DNA of 32,847 nucleotides. Source: an uncultured Oscillospiraceae bacterium (lineage in GTDB: Bacteria; Bacillota; Clostridia; Oscillospirales; Oscillospiraceae). The notes under the pieces were generated by a model. The model had not been told where the DNA came from. It worked only from the letters and a program-made list of their open reading frames with translations, and made no database searches. The stretch is from contig CAKTMF010000013.1 of assembly GCA_934573855.1 (NCBI GenBank), positions 1-32,847 on the forward strand. Reading direction: 5' to 3'. A program made the position numbers and the translations under genes. Below, one piece after another: positions 14,855 through 22,975 of this stretch. Numbering within the stretch: position 1 is the first letter of the stretch; the number at the start of each line of letters is the position of its first letter.

Positions 14855-16081
14855 ATGAAAAAAGCGATATCCATCTTTTTGGCTGTTGTAATGGTTCTGG
14901 CGCTTGTTGCCTGCGGCAACTCCGCTGCTCCCAATGCTCCGGCCGCAGCTCCCAATGCTCCGGCCGCGGCGAACAACGGCTCCGAAACTGCGGGCATGGA
15001 TTCCGATACTATTAAGATTGGCTACGTCTCCGACCTTACCGGCGGGACTGCCCTGTGGGGCACTGCCGGTCAGTACGGCGCAGAGCTTGCAGTAAAGGAC
15101 ATCAACGAAGCCGGCGGTGTTCTCGGCGGCAAGATGCTTAAGCTCGTCCCCATGGACGGAAAGGGCGAAGCGGCTGACTCCGTCTCCGCTTTCAAGAAGC
15201 TCGTCGATGAGCATCACGTCGTCGCTTCCATCGGCACCAACTTTTCTTCCTGCAACATCCCTATGGCTTCCGTTGCTGACGAGGTAAAGGTTCCCATCAT
15301 CGGCACCGCAGCCTCCAACGAGCTCGTCACCGTTGACGAGAACGGCAACCTCCACCCCTACTCCTTCCGTATGTGCTTCATCGACTCCTACCTCGGCACC
15401 GTTATCGGCAACTACGCCGTTGACAAGCTCGGCGTCAAGAACGCGGCTCTCTTCACCATAGCCGGCAACACCAACTCCGAGTCTATTGGTTCCTTCATAA
15501 GAGATGCTATCAACGCCAAGGGCGCGAACATCGTCGCTGATGAGCAGTGTCAGGAAGGCGACGTTGACTTCCGCGCACAGCTGACCAACATCAAGGCAAA
15601 GAACCCCGACATCATCTTCGTCGTTATGAACGACTATGCAAAGAACGCGACCTTCGCAAAGCAGGCACGTGAGATGGGAATCGAGTGCACACTCATGGGT
15701 CACGACGGCTGGGACTCCGCTCAGCTCGCCAGCGAGGCACAGGGCGCTCTGGAAGGCTGCCTGTATGTCTCCCGTATCGGCTTCAACTCTCCCGATGCAA
15801 AGGCCTTCGGTGAGCGCGTTGTCAAGGAATACGGCATCAGCATGGAAGCCGAATGTCTGTTCGGCTACGACGGAGTCAACTGGATCGTTGACGCCATCAA
15901 CCGCGCCGGTTCCGCCGATCCTACTGCGATCCGCGACGCTCTTGAGCAGACCGAAGTTTTCGAAGGCCTGATCGGCACTCTCGTCATGGATCCCGCGACC
16001 CACAACCCGTCCATGGCATGCGCTCTCTACGAGTGCCACGGCGACTCCTTTGAGTTCAAGGAAATCATCGAGGCTCAGTAA
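14855..16081 (+). CDS. livK: Branched-chain amino acid-type ABC transporter, substrate-binding lipoprotein
   Basis: The 408-residue protein is the extracytoplasmic binding protein of a HAAT-family importer. It has a lipoprotein signal peptide (MKKAISIFLAVVMVLALVAC, lipid-anchored cysteine C20), then a low-complexity linker made by two copies of a 21-bp repeat, then a periplasmic-binding fold from IKIGYVSDLTGGTALWG to the C-terminus with the classic DINEAGGVLGG and YDGVNWIVDAI segments. The start follows AGGAGG. In the family this protein captures leucine, isoleucine, valine or other small polar compounds and hands them to LivHM. Ligand choice cannot be read from sequence. A G-rich hairpin after the gene (16093-16122) probably lets it be made in excess of the membrane parts. 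Confidence 0.88.
   Translation: MKKAISIFLAVVMVLALVACGNSAAPNAPAAAPNAPAAANNGSETAGMDSDTIKIGYVSDLTGGTALWGTAGQYGAELAVKDINEAGGVLGGKMLKLVPMDGKGEAADSVSAFKKLVDEHHVVASIGTNFSSCNIPMASVADEVKVPIIGTAASNELVTVDENGNLHPYSFRMCFIDSYLGTVIGNYAVDKLGVKNAALFTIAGNTNSESIGSFIRDAINAKGANIVADEQCQEGDVDFRAQLTNIKAKNPDIIFVVMNDYAKNATFAKQAREMGIECTLMGHDGWDSAQLASEAQGALEGCLYVSRIGFNSPDAKAFGERVVKEYGISMEAECLFGYDGVNWIVDAINRAGSADPTAIRDALEQTEVFEGLIGTLVMDPATHNPSMACALYECHGDSFEFKEIIEAQ
14927..14968 (+). repeat. Two tandem 21-bp units in the livK linker
   Basis: GCTCCCAATGCTCCGGCCGC plus one base occurs twice in a row (14927-14947, 14948-14968), differing only in the last base. It encodes APNAPAA twice directly after the lipoprotein anchor, giving a flexible spacer. 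Copy number could vary between strains. Confidence 0.9.
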
Positions 16082-16092
16082 TCAAACCTTAC

Positions 16093-16122
16093 AGGTGGGG
16101 AGGGGGTATCTCCTCCCCGCCT
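16093..16122 (+). terminator. Intercistronic hairpin between livK and livH (attenuator or mRNA-stabilising stem)
   Basis: AGGTGGGGAGG pairs with CCTCCCCGCCT (one G-T wobble) around an eight-base loop and is followed by CTTTATAA, a poor U-tract. Such stems after binding-protein genes usually lower downstream expression and protect the upstream message. Confidence 0.6.
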
Positions 16123-16198
16123 CTTTATAAAAGGGGCACGGAAATGCCGCTTTTGCCGTTAACAAGCTCAACTTAGATATAGTAGTAGGAGAAAAAAC

Positions 16199-17071
16199 AT
16201 GTTTTTGCAGCAGTTAGTAACAGGTATATCGATCGGCGGCATTTATGCGCTGCTTGCAACAGGATACTCTTTGATCTACAGCTTGCTTGACTTCTCCAAC
16301 TGGGCTCATGGTGAATTCGCCATGGTGGGCGCGTATGTTGCAATAGTGTTCTCCACTTTTGTCGGCCTGCCGTTCCTGCCGGCTGCAATTATGGGTATAG
16401 TGGGAGGCGCGCTGATAAGCTATGCCAGTGAAAAAGTGACATATCGCCGGATCCGCCGCAACGGAGCGCCTAACATGTTCCTCATGGTCGCGGCGATGGG
16501 CCTTTCAAATATGTTCCAGCAGGCATCCATACTCATTTTCTCAGGTCAGTACAGATCCTATGCTTTCAGACTTCCCGTGTCCACGATAAACGTGGGCGGC
16601 GCTTACATCGGCGTCCTCGACCTCATCAGCCTTGCGATCACCGCAGTTGTTCTGGTCATCCTTATTTATCTCATCAACAAAACTCAGTTTGGTCTCAACG
16701 TCCGTGCAATCGCATGCAACGCATACACCGCAAAGGTACTCGGCGTGAAGGTAGACCACAGCATCGCGCTGGTCTTCCTGCTTGCCGGTGCGCTCGCCGG
16801 TGTGGGCGGCGTGCTGTACGGCATGAAATATAACGTCTTCCCGCAGATGGGCAATGTCGGCCTCAAGGCGTTTATAGCCTCCGTCATAGGCGGTCTGGGC
16901 AGCGTCCCGGGTGCTATCGTCGGGGCAATAGTCCTCGGCATCCTGGAAACGATGGTTTCCGGATACATCAGCTCCAGCCTGCGCGACCTGTTCTCGTTCA
17001 CACTGCTTATCGTCCTGCTTCTGGTCAAGCCGAGCGGCCTGTTCGGTGTTGACGTGCAGGATAAAGCCTGA
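16199..17071 (+). CDS. livH: Branched-chain amino acid-type ABC transporter permease
   Basis: The 290-residue polytopic membrane protein is the LivH-type permease. It begins with a hydrophobic helix and GISIGGIYALLATGYSLIY, the family's N-terminal signature. It continues with about eight hydrophobic segments and the cytoplasmic EAA-like loop NAYTAKVLGVKVDHSIALVFLLAGALAGVGGVL, where the ATPases dock. It pairs with LivM to form the channel. The start at 16199 follows AGGAG by eight bases. It is followed 14 bases later by livM in the same operon. Confidence 0.92.
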   Translation: MFLQQLVTGISIGGIYALLATGYSLIYSLLDFSNWAHGEFAMVGAYVAIVFSTFVGLPFLPAAIMGIVGGALISYASEKVTYRRIRRNGAPNMFLMVAAMGLSNMFQQASILIFSGQYRSYAFRLPVSTINVGGAYIGVLDLISLAITAVVLVILIYLINKTQFGLNVRAIACNAYTAKVLGVKVDHSIALVFLLAGALAGVGGVLYGMKYNVFPQMGNVGLKAFIASVIGGLGSVPGAIVGAIVLGILETMVSGYISSSLRDLFSFTLLIVLLLVKPSGLFGVDVQDKA

Positions 17072-17085
17072 GATGGGAGGACAAC

Positions 17086-18078
17086 ATGCTTACATTATTT
17101 AATGATATAAACGCCGCGCTCTGCAACGCACTGGGCATCAGCAGCTATCTTCAGGGCGTTGTGATAATGGTCTGCATCAACGTCATCGCCGTTCTCGGCA
17201 TGTCGGTGCTGACGGGCTTCACAAGACTGTTCTCCTTCGGCAACGCAGGCTTTATGTCGATAGGCGCGTATACCGCGGCTATCCTCACCGTTCAGTTCAA
17301 GGTGAACTTCCTTCTTGCGATCATACTTGGCGCGCTGTTTGCCGGTCTCGTAGCGTTCCTGCTCGGCTCCATCACGCTGAGACTCAAAGGCGACTACTTC
17401 CTTATCACCTGTCTCGGCTTCGGCGAGTGCGTGCGTGTCCTGTTCAACTATACGAAGAACATCACCGGCGGCTCGGCGGGCTATCCCGGCATCCCAAACT
17501 ACTCCAATATGCTGTTCTGCGTGGTCTGCGTTGTGCTCGCGTTCTTCATCGCGTGGAGATTCATCCACTCCAAGTACGGACGCAACCTGACCTCCATCCG
17601 CGAAAACGAGCTGGCGGCGGAGGCGGTCGGCGTCAATGCGTACCGCTTCAAGAGAATGTCCTTCACCTTCTCCGCGATTTATGCGGGCTGGGCGGGCGCA
17701 CTCTACGGCGGCTACCTGATGTACATCGTCCCTGCAAGCTTCAACCTCGCCAAGAGCTGCGAGCTTATCACGACCACTGTTATCGGCGGCCTCGGCTCGC
17801 TGACCGGCTCCGTGCTCGGCGCAATAATCGTCACGATCCTGCCTGAGATATTCAGAGCCATGTCCAACTACCGTATGCTCATATACAGCATCGCGGTCGT
17901 GCTGATCATCATGTTCAAGCCCAGCGGACTTTACGGCTACAAGGAATTTTCCTTCAAGCGCATGTGCAGGACTCTCAGGCGCTGGGGCATTGCGATCGGC
18001 AAGCTCTTTGCTAAACTGTTCTCTGGCAAGAGGCAGCACAAGACGGCGAAAGCAGGAAAGGAGGAGAAAAGCAAGTGA
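17086..18078 (+). CDS. livM: Branched-chain amino acid-type ABC transporter permease
   Basis: The 330-residue polytopic membrane protein is the LivM-type second permease. GFTRLFSFGNAGFMSIGAYTAA near the N-terminus and the loop IRENELAAEAVGVNAYRFKRMSF, where the ATPase docks, are typical. It ends with a long basic cytoplasmic tail (about 35 residues, many K and R) after LYGYKEFSFKR. The start follows GGGAGG. Its stop codon overlaps the GTG start of livG in GTGA, so translation is coupled. With LivH it forms the transmembrane pore. Confidence 0.92.
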   Translation: MLTLFNDINAALCNALGISSYLQGVVIMVCINVIAVLGMSVLTGFTRLFSFGNAGFMSIGAYTAAILTVQFKVNFLLAIILGALFAGLVAFLLGSITLRLKGDYFLITCLGFGECVRVLFNYTKNITGGSAGYPGIPNYSNMLFCVVCVVLAFFIAWRFIHSKYGRNLTSIRENELAAEAVGVNAYRFKRMSFTFSAIYAGWAGALYGGYLMYIVPASFNLAKSCELITTTVIGGLGSLTGSVLGAIIVTILPEIFRAMSNYRMLIYSIAVVLIIMFKPSGLYGYKEFSFKRMCRTLRRWGIAIGKLFAKLFSGKRQHKTAKAGKEEKSK

Positions 18079-18854
18079 GCACTGAAAAAACTCCTGTCCT
18101 TGAAATGTATAATGTTGAGAAGCATTTCGGCGGCGTCCGAGCGATAGACAACTTCAGCCTCAAACTCGAACCAGGCCAGATTCACGGTCTCATCGGCCCC
18201 AACGGCGCGGGCAAGACCACGATATTCAACAATATCACCGGCATCTATGCGCCCAGCGCGGGCAAGATAATCTTCAACGGTCAGGACATCACCGGCATGC
18301 CTCCGTATAAGGTGGCGCAGCTAGGTATAGGCCGCACTTTCCAGAATATCAGGCTTTTTTCAAACCTGTCCGTTATGGATAACGTCATAATCGCCAGTAA
18401 TCTTGATGCGACGTATAATATGCCGCAGGCGATATTTATGACTAAGAAGTACAAAGAACGCGAAAAGTTCCTGAAGGAAAAGGCGATGGCTCTTCTTGAG
18501 GACGTCGGACTTCAGGATAAGGTGAACGAGAAGGCAAGCTCTCTGCCGTACGGCCATCAGCGCAAGCTTGAGATCGCGCGTGCAATGGCGCTTGACCCGA
18601 AGCTGCTGCTCCTCGACGAGCCGGCGGCGGGCATGAACGCCGAGGAATCGCTCGATCTGGTGAACTTCGTCCGCGAGATCAGAGAGAAGTACGACATCAC
18701 TATTCTTATGATCGAGCATCATATGGACGTCGTCTCCAACCTCTGCGATTACTGCACCGTTCTTAATTTCGGCAAGACTATCGCTGTCGGCACTGCGGCT
18801 GAGGTCAAGAGCAATCCCGACGTTATCAAAGCTTATCTGGGAGGTACGGACTGA
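18075..18854 (+). CDS. livG: Branched-chain amino acid-type ABC transporter ATP-binding protein
   Basis: The 259-residue ATPase is of LivG type. Walker A GPNGAGKTT is near 42-50; the LivG-specific GIGRTFQNIRLFSNLSV follows; the signature segment is SSLPYGHQRKLEIARAM, and Walker B is LLLLDEPAAGMN. The LPYG(H/Q)QR form in place of LSGGQ is normal for LivG. The start is GTG at 18075, overlapping the livM stop, with GAAAGGAGG upstream. It forms a heterodimer with LivF to power the importer. Confidence 0.93.
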   Translation: MSTEKTPVLEMYNVEKHFGGVRAIDNFSLKLEPGQIHGLIGPNGAGKTTIFNNITGIYAPSAGKIIFNGQDITGMPPYKVAQLGIGRTFQNIRLFSNLSVMDNVIIASNLDATYNMPQAIFMTKKYKEREKFLKEKAMALLEDVGLQDKVNEKASSLPYGHQRKLEIARAMALDPKLLLLDEPAAGMNAEESLDLVNFVREIREKYDITILMIEHHMDVVSNLCDYCTVLNFGKTIAVGTAAEVKSNPDVIKAYLGGTD

Positions 18855-19564
18855 TGGCTGCAATGCTGAAAGTCGATAATTTGTCCGCGGCATACGGCGG
18901 TATTCAGGCGCTGCGCGGAGTTTCACTTGAGGTTCAGGAGGGCGAGATAGTCTCCGTCCTCGGGGCAAACGGCGCCGGCAAATCCACTCTGCTCAAGTGC
19001 ATCTCGTCCGTCATGAAGACGACCGGCGGAACGGTCGAATTCATGGGGAAGCCCGTGTCCAAGAAGCCTTATGAGGTAGTCGAGGCGGGGCTTGTGCAGG
19101 TCCCTGAAGCAAGACAGATCTTTACGAAGCTCACCGTGCATGAAAATCTCCGCATAGGAAGCAATTTCAGAAAAGATCAGAACGGCATCAAGGAAGATAT
19201 TGAGCGCGTGTACCGCATTTTCCCCAGACTGAAGGAGCGCGAAAAGCAGTATGGCGGCCTTCTCTCCGGCGGTGAGCAGCAGATGCTCGCTATCGGCAGA
19301 GGCATGATGGCACGCCCGAAGCTGATGATGTTTGACGAGCCGTCTCTCGGTCTTGCGCCTGTCATAGTGCAGCAGGTGTTTGAGGTCATAAAGGAACTCA
19401 ACAAGGAGGGACTTTCGATAATGCTGATAGAGCAGAACGCTCAGAAAGCGCTCAGCATCAGCGACCATGCGTACATCATGCAGACCGGCAAAGTCGTTAT
19501 GCACGGCACCGGCAAGGAGCTTCTGGCGGATGAGAATATGGTCTCCGCGTATCTGGGCGAATAA
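18854..19564 (+). CDS. livF: Branched-chain amino acid-type ABC transporter ATP-binding protein
   Basis: The 236-residue ATPase is of LivF type. Walker A is GANGAGKST, followed by the LivF hallmark LVQVPEARQIFTKLTVHENL. The signature is LLSGGEQQMLAIGRGMM and Walker B is LMMFDEPSLGLAP. The start codon overlaps the livG stop by one base (TGATG), so the two ATPases are translationally coupled. It is the last gene of the operon and is followed by a strong terminator at 19590. Confidence 0.93.
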   Translation: MAAMLKVDNLSAAYGGIQALRGVSLEVQEGEIVSVLGANGAGKSTLLKCISSVMKTTGGTVEFMGKPVSKKPYEVVEAGLVQVPEARQIFTKLTVHENLRIGSNFRKDQNGIKEDIERVYRIFPRLKEREKQYGGLLSGGEQQMLAIGRGMMARPKLMMFDEPSLGLAPVIVQQVFEVIKELNKEGLSIMLIEQNAQKALSISDHAYIMQTGKVVMHGTGKELLADENMVSAYLGE

Positions 19565-19589
19565 GCCTAATCCAGGAAAGAAATAAACA

Positions 19590-19620
19590 AAAACCCCTCC
19601 GGCTATACCGGAGGGGTTTT
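19590..19620. terminator. Bidirectional terminator between livF and lplA
   Basis: AAAACCCCTCCGG and CCGGAGGGGTTTT form a perfect 13-bp stem around a five-base loop. The A- and T-rich feet let it stop transcription from both the liv operon (+) and the convergent lipoate ligase gene (-). Confidence 0.92.
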
Positions 19621-19635
19621 GCTGTCATACAGGAT

Positions 19636-20619
19636 TCAGGTGAACATCAGATCAAGTATATTTTCGGCTGTGATCGCGCCGAAAATGTTTTTTAAATCCA
19701 GCGTTGACAGGGCACGAGCCACACTGTCGCGCTCAAAGCAGCAGCCTGTCAGCGCCGCCGCCGCGGGCGCAATGTCCTCAAGAGCCATGAAATCACCCTC
19801 AAACGAAATGTCGGTTATCTTTCCGTTCTGCACGTCCGCCATTATACACAGGCTGCCGCCGGGGAAGCGGCGGGTGTTTTTATATTCGAACTTTTTGGTC
19901 CGTCCCCATGTCCAGTCCCACGAACGGTATTTTTCGTCCGCGATCCTGGCCGCCTCGGCAAGCTCTTCGCCGGACAGATGCTCGTGCACAAGTCCGTCCG
20001 CGGACAGTGCTGCGAACAGTCTTGCACGGAACTCTGTCATGTCCATGTCCGTCGGTAGAAACTCTCGGATATTGCCGACACGGCTCTTCACTGACTTGAC
20101 ACTCTTGGAGCTGAATTTGTCTGCGTTTACATTGAGCGCCTCGCTTATGACCTGCGGGTCGGAGTCAAAAAGAAGCGTGCCGTGATGCAGTATCCTGTCG
20201 CCGCAGAGACGCTGCGCGACGCCGGATACCTTGCGGCTGTTGACAAGAATGTCGTTGCGTCCGGACTTTTCGGCGCAGACGCCCATTGTGGACAGCGCGC
20301 GGCACACCGGTTCGGTGAAGCGTTCTATGGATATTTCGCTGCCGTTTCCGGCATCGGATATGAATGAATAATTCAGGTTGCCCATGTCGTGGTATACCGC
20401 ACCGCCGCCGGTCATCCTGCGTACGACCGTGACACCGTGCTGCCGCACATATTCCGTGTTGACCTCAGCCCACGCGTTCTGGTTGCAGCCTATGACAACG
20501 GTGTTGTTGTTCTGCCAGAGAATGAGCCAGTCGCCGTCTTCCTTGTTTTCAAGAACATATTGTTCAAAGGCTAAGTTATAGCATGGGTCGGTGCTGCCGG
20601 TTTCAAGGTAGTGTATCAT
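19636..20619 (-). CDS. lplA: Lipoate-protein ligase
   Basis: The protein has 327 residues from the ATG at 20619, which follows GGAGGGAAGC; the frame stays open another 25 codons upstream but those lack a good start signal. The enzyme activates free lipoate with ATP and attaches it to the lysine of lipoyl domains. It shows the biotin/lipoate-ligase fold motifs RRMTGGGAVYHDMGNLNYS (67-85), GRNDIL (120-125), the lysine of SRKVSG (K130) and HHGTLLFD. A C-terminal accessory domain (WDWTWGRTKKFEY onward) is present. It lies divergent from the dehydrogenase complex whose E2 and E3 subunits each carry a lipoyl domain, so these are its likely targets. Confidence 0.9.
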   Translation of the reverse strand: MIHYLETGSTDPCYNLAFEQYVLENKEDGDWLILWQNNNTVVIGCNQNAWAEVNTEYVRQHGVTVVRRMTGGGAVYHDMGNLNYSFISDAGNGSEISIERFTEPVCRALSTMGVCAEKSGRNDILVNSRKVSGVAQRLCGDRILHHGTLLFDSDPQVISEALNVNADKFSSKSVKSVKSRVGNIREFLPTDMDMTEFRARLFAALSADGLVHEHLSGEELAEAARIADEKYRSWDWTWGRTKKFEYKNTRRFPGGSLCIMADVQNGKITDISFEGDFMALEDIAPAAAALTGCCFERDSVARALSTLDLKNIFGAITAENILDLMFT

Positions 20620-21004
20620 GCTTCCCTCCGTGCGGCCTGGCGAAAGAGCAGAATTTGCTGCAGGCCGCCCTGTAAATTGTGAATTTTTGGGCAAATGGCG
20701 GCGCTGCGGGAGCCGCTTTTAGACGAATAATATAGCATCCGCGCGATTTGCTGTCAATCTTGAAGTGGCTTTATGTTGGTTTATCCGTGAAAGCTTTTGA
20801 AAGCACAGATCGCATTATGTCAATATACACATAAAACAACTAAAATATTTGTAGATAGTGCCGTTTCTATCACATATATCACGAAATATGTTGTTTTATG
20901 ACTGAATCGATGATATTATTTATGCGCGAATGTGGTTTTATATTCAACCACCAACAGCTTTGTCATTTCAAATATCTAAATTCAGCCTTCAGGAGGAAAA
21001 CTAA
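20620..21004. promoter_or_regulatory. Divergent control region between lplA and the dehydrogenase complex genes
   Basis: These 385 bases hold no gene. A candidate + promoter has TTGTTT at 20891-20896 and TATTAT at 20914-20919 with a 17-base spacer. A pair of perfect 11-bp inverted arms, CATAAAACAAC at 20830-20840 and GTTGTTTTATG at 20890-20900, lies 60 bp apart centre to centre; the right arm overlaps the -35 box. They could bind a regulator that loops or occludes the promoter. No sigma-54 -24/-12 element of the kind used by acoR-controlled operons is visible. Confidence 0.5.
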
Positions 21005-21991
21005 ATGGCAGTCAGCAATGAAATGATGAAAGACATGTATACGCGGATGCTGCGCATACGTGACTTTGAAAATGCGACCTCAAGACTGTACGCGGAAGGA
21101 AAGATACCGGGCTTCTGCCATCTGTATATCGGCGAGGAAGCCGTCGCAACGGGCGTGTGCGAATGCCTTACGGATGAGGACTATATCACCAGCACGCACC
21201 GCGGCCACGGCCATATAATCGCCAAGGGCGGCGATATGCGCCTTATGATGGCGGAACTCTTCGGCCGGGTGACAGGCTATTGCCACGGCAAGGGCGGCTC
21301 CATGCATATCGCGGACAGAGACAAGGGCATCCTGGGCGCGAACGGCATCGTCGGTGCAGGGCAGTGCATAAGCTGCGGCGCGGGACTGTCCATACAGCTG
21401 CGCAAAACGGATCAGGTCTGCGTCTGCTTCTTCGGCGACGCATCCACGAACCAGGGCACCTTCCATGAGTCGCTCAATATCGCGTCGCTGTGGAAGCTGC
21501 CGGTCGTGTTCGTGTGCGAGAACAATCTCTACGGCATATCCGTCAGTCAGGAGCACCATCAGGCGATAAAGGATATCTCCGTGCGCGCCGTTGCGTACAA
21601 TATGCCCGGCGTAACGATCGACGGCAACGACCCGCTGGCCGTATATGAGGCGGCGAGCGAAGCCGTGGCGCGCGCCCGTGAAGGCAAAGGGCCGACGCTC
21701 ATCGAGTGCAAGACCTACCGCCAGCACGGCCACTTTGAAGGAGACCCCGCACCCTATAAGCCGGCGGAGGAGCAGGCGGCGTGGATGAAGAGAGACCCAA
21801 TCCCCAATTTCAGAAAGTACCTTATCGATAACGGCGTGGCGGACGAGGATGAGCTTTGCAGCATTGAGGCAGGCGTCGCGAAGGAAGTCAGCGATGCGAT
21901 CGAGTTTGCCGCCGCCCAGCCCTGGCCCGACGCAGATTCAGTTGTTGTCGATGTATATTCGGATATAGTAGAGGAGGCAAGAAAGAGATGA
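21005..21991 (+). CDS. acoA: Acetoin dehydrogenase-type complex, TPP-dependent E1 alpha subunit
   Basis: The 328-residue protein is the alpha subunit of a thiamine-pyrophosphate 2-oxo acid or acetoin dehydrogenase. The TPP-binding motif is GDASTNQGTFHESLNIASLW...CENN (144-174). The phosphate and cofactor loop HRGHGH (65-70) and the GYCHGKGGSMHIAD segment (91-104) are strongly AcoA-like. In acetoin dehydrogenase, E1 cleaves acetoin and passes an acetyl group to lipoyl-E2, releasing acetaldehyde. The start follows AGGAGG. The stop overlaps the acoB start by four bases (ATGA). A branched-chain or pyruvate dehydrogenase E1 is the main alternative; the length and motif set favour the acetoin type. 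Confidence 0.85.
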   Translation: MAVSNEMMKDMYTRMLRIRDFENATSRLYAEGKIPGFCHLYIGEEAVATGVCECLTDEDYITSTHRGHGHIIAKGGDMRLMMAELFGRVTGYCHGKGGSMHIADRDKGILGANGIVGAGQCISCGAGLSIQLRKTDQVCVCFFGDASTNQGTFHESLNIASLWKLPVVFVCENNLYGISVSQEHHQAIKDISVRAVAYNMPGVTIDGNDPLAVYEAASEAVARAREGKGPTLIECKTYRQHGHFEGDPAPYKPAEEQAAWMKRDPIPNFRKYLIDNGVADEDELCSIEAGVAKEVSDAIEFAAAQPWPDADSVVVDVYSDIVEEARKR

Positions 21992-22950
21992 TCCTGACTT
22001 ATCGTGAAGCTATCCGCGAGGGTATGAGCATAAGAATGCGCGAGGATCCGAGAGTTATCCTGTTCGGCGAGGACACCGGCGCCTACGGCGGCAGCTTCGG
22101 CATCACCCTCGGCATGTATGATGAATTCGGCGGCGACCGCGTGCGCGATACACCGATATCCGAAAACGCGATAATCGGCTGTGCCGTCGGTTCCGCGGCT
22201 ACCGGCATGAGACCGATCGCAGAGCTCGTTTTCTGCGACTTCCTGACCGTCGCGATGGATCAGATCGCCAATCAGGCGGCAAAGATGCGCTATATGTTCG
22301 GCGGAAAAATATCTCTCCCCATGGTCGTCCGCATGCCTGCGGGCGCGGGACAGGGCGGCGCCGCGCAGCACTCCCAGTCTCTCGAGGCGTGGGTCACTCA
22401 TGTGCCCGGCCTCAAGGTCGTGTATCCGTCATCTCCGCAGGATGCGCTCGGCCTTATCCTGTCCGCTATCGACGATGATAACCCCGTAATATATTTTGAA
22501 AACAAGATAATAAAAGAGAAAGCCGATATCACCAATTTTGATCCCATTCCGCTCGGCAAGGGCAATATCGTGCGCGAAGGTACGGACATTTCCGTTATCA
22601 CCTACGGCCTTCAGGTATATGACGCGAAGAAGGCGGCGGATATCCTCGCCAAGGACGGCATAAGCCTTGAGATCATCGACCTGCGTACGCTCTATCCGCT
22701 GGACAAGGATATGATACGCAGCAGCATCGCAAAGACTCATCACGCTATCGTTATCACCGAGGAGACAAAGCGCGGCGGCTACGGCGGAGAGATCAGCGCG
22801 ACCATAGCCGAGGAAATGTTCGACGAGCTTGACGGCCCCGTCGTGCGCATTGGCTCGCTCAATACACCCGTCCCCGTGTCTCCGATCCTTGAACAGGCGT
22901 TCATGCCCAACTATCAGGATATCGTCAACGCCGCACGGAAAATGCTGTGA
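21988..22950 (+). CDS. acoB: Acetoin dehydrogenase-type complex, E1 beta subunit
   Basis: The 320-residue protein is the beta subunit of the TPP-dependent E1. It shows LFGEDTGAYGGSFGIT, RVRDTPISENAIIGCAVGSA with the TPP-activating glutamate, and RMPAGAGQGGAAQHSQSLEAW. The C-terminal half has LRTLYPLDKDMI and VITEETKRGGYGGEI. It forms an alpha2-beta2 E1 with the preceding subunit. Its start overlaps the acoA stop (ATGA), giving coupled translation. It is followed by the E2 gene after 25 bases. Confidence 0.9.
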   Translation: MILTYREAIREGMSIRMREDPRVILFGEDTGAYGGSFGITLGMYDEFGGDRVRDTPISENAIIGCAVGSAATGMRPIAELVFCDFLTVAMDQIANQAAKMRYMFGGKISLPMVVRMPAGAGQGGAAQHSQSLEAWVTHVPGLKVVYPSSPQDALGLILSAIDDDNPVIYFENKIIKEKADITNFDPIPLGKGNIVREGTDISVITYGLQVYDAKKAADILAKDGISLEIIDLRTLYPLDKDMIRSSIAKTHHAIVITEETKRGGYGGEISATIAEEMFDELDGPVVRIGSLNTPVPVSPILEQAFMPNYQDIVNAARKML

Positions 22951-22975
22951 CCGCGTTTCGGAAGGAGTTTTAGGT

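Noticed and set aside
20700..20830. Catabolite-repression (cre) site TGAAAGCTTTTGA in the lplA-acoA gap
   Set aside because: The central CG of the cre consensus is reversed, and the match is weak.
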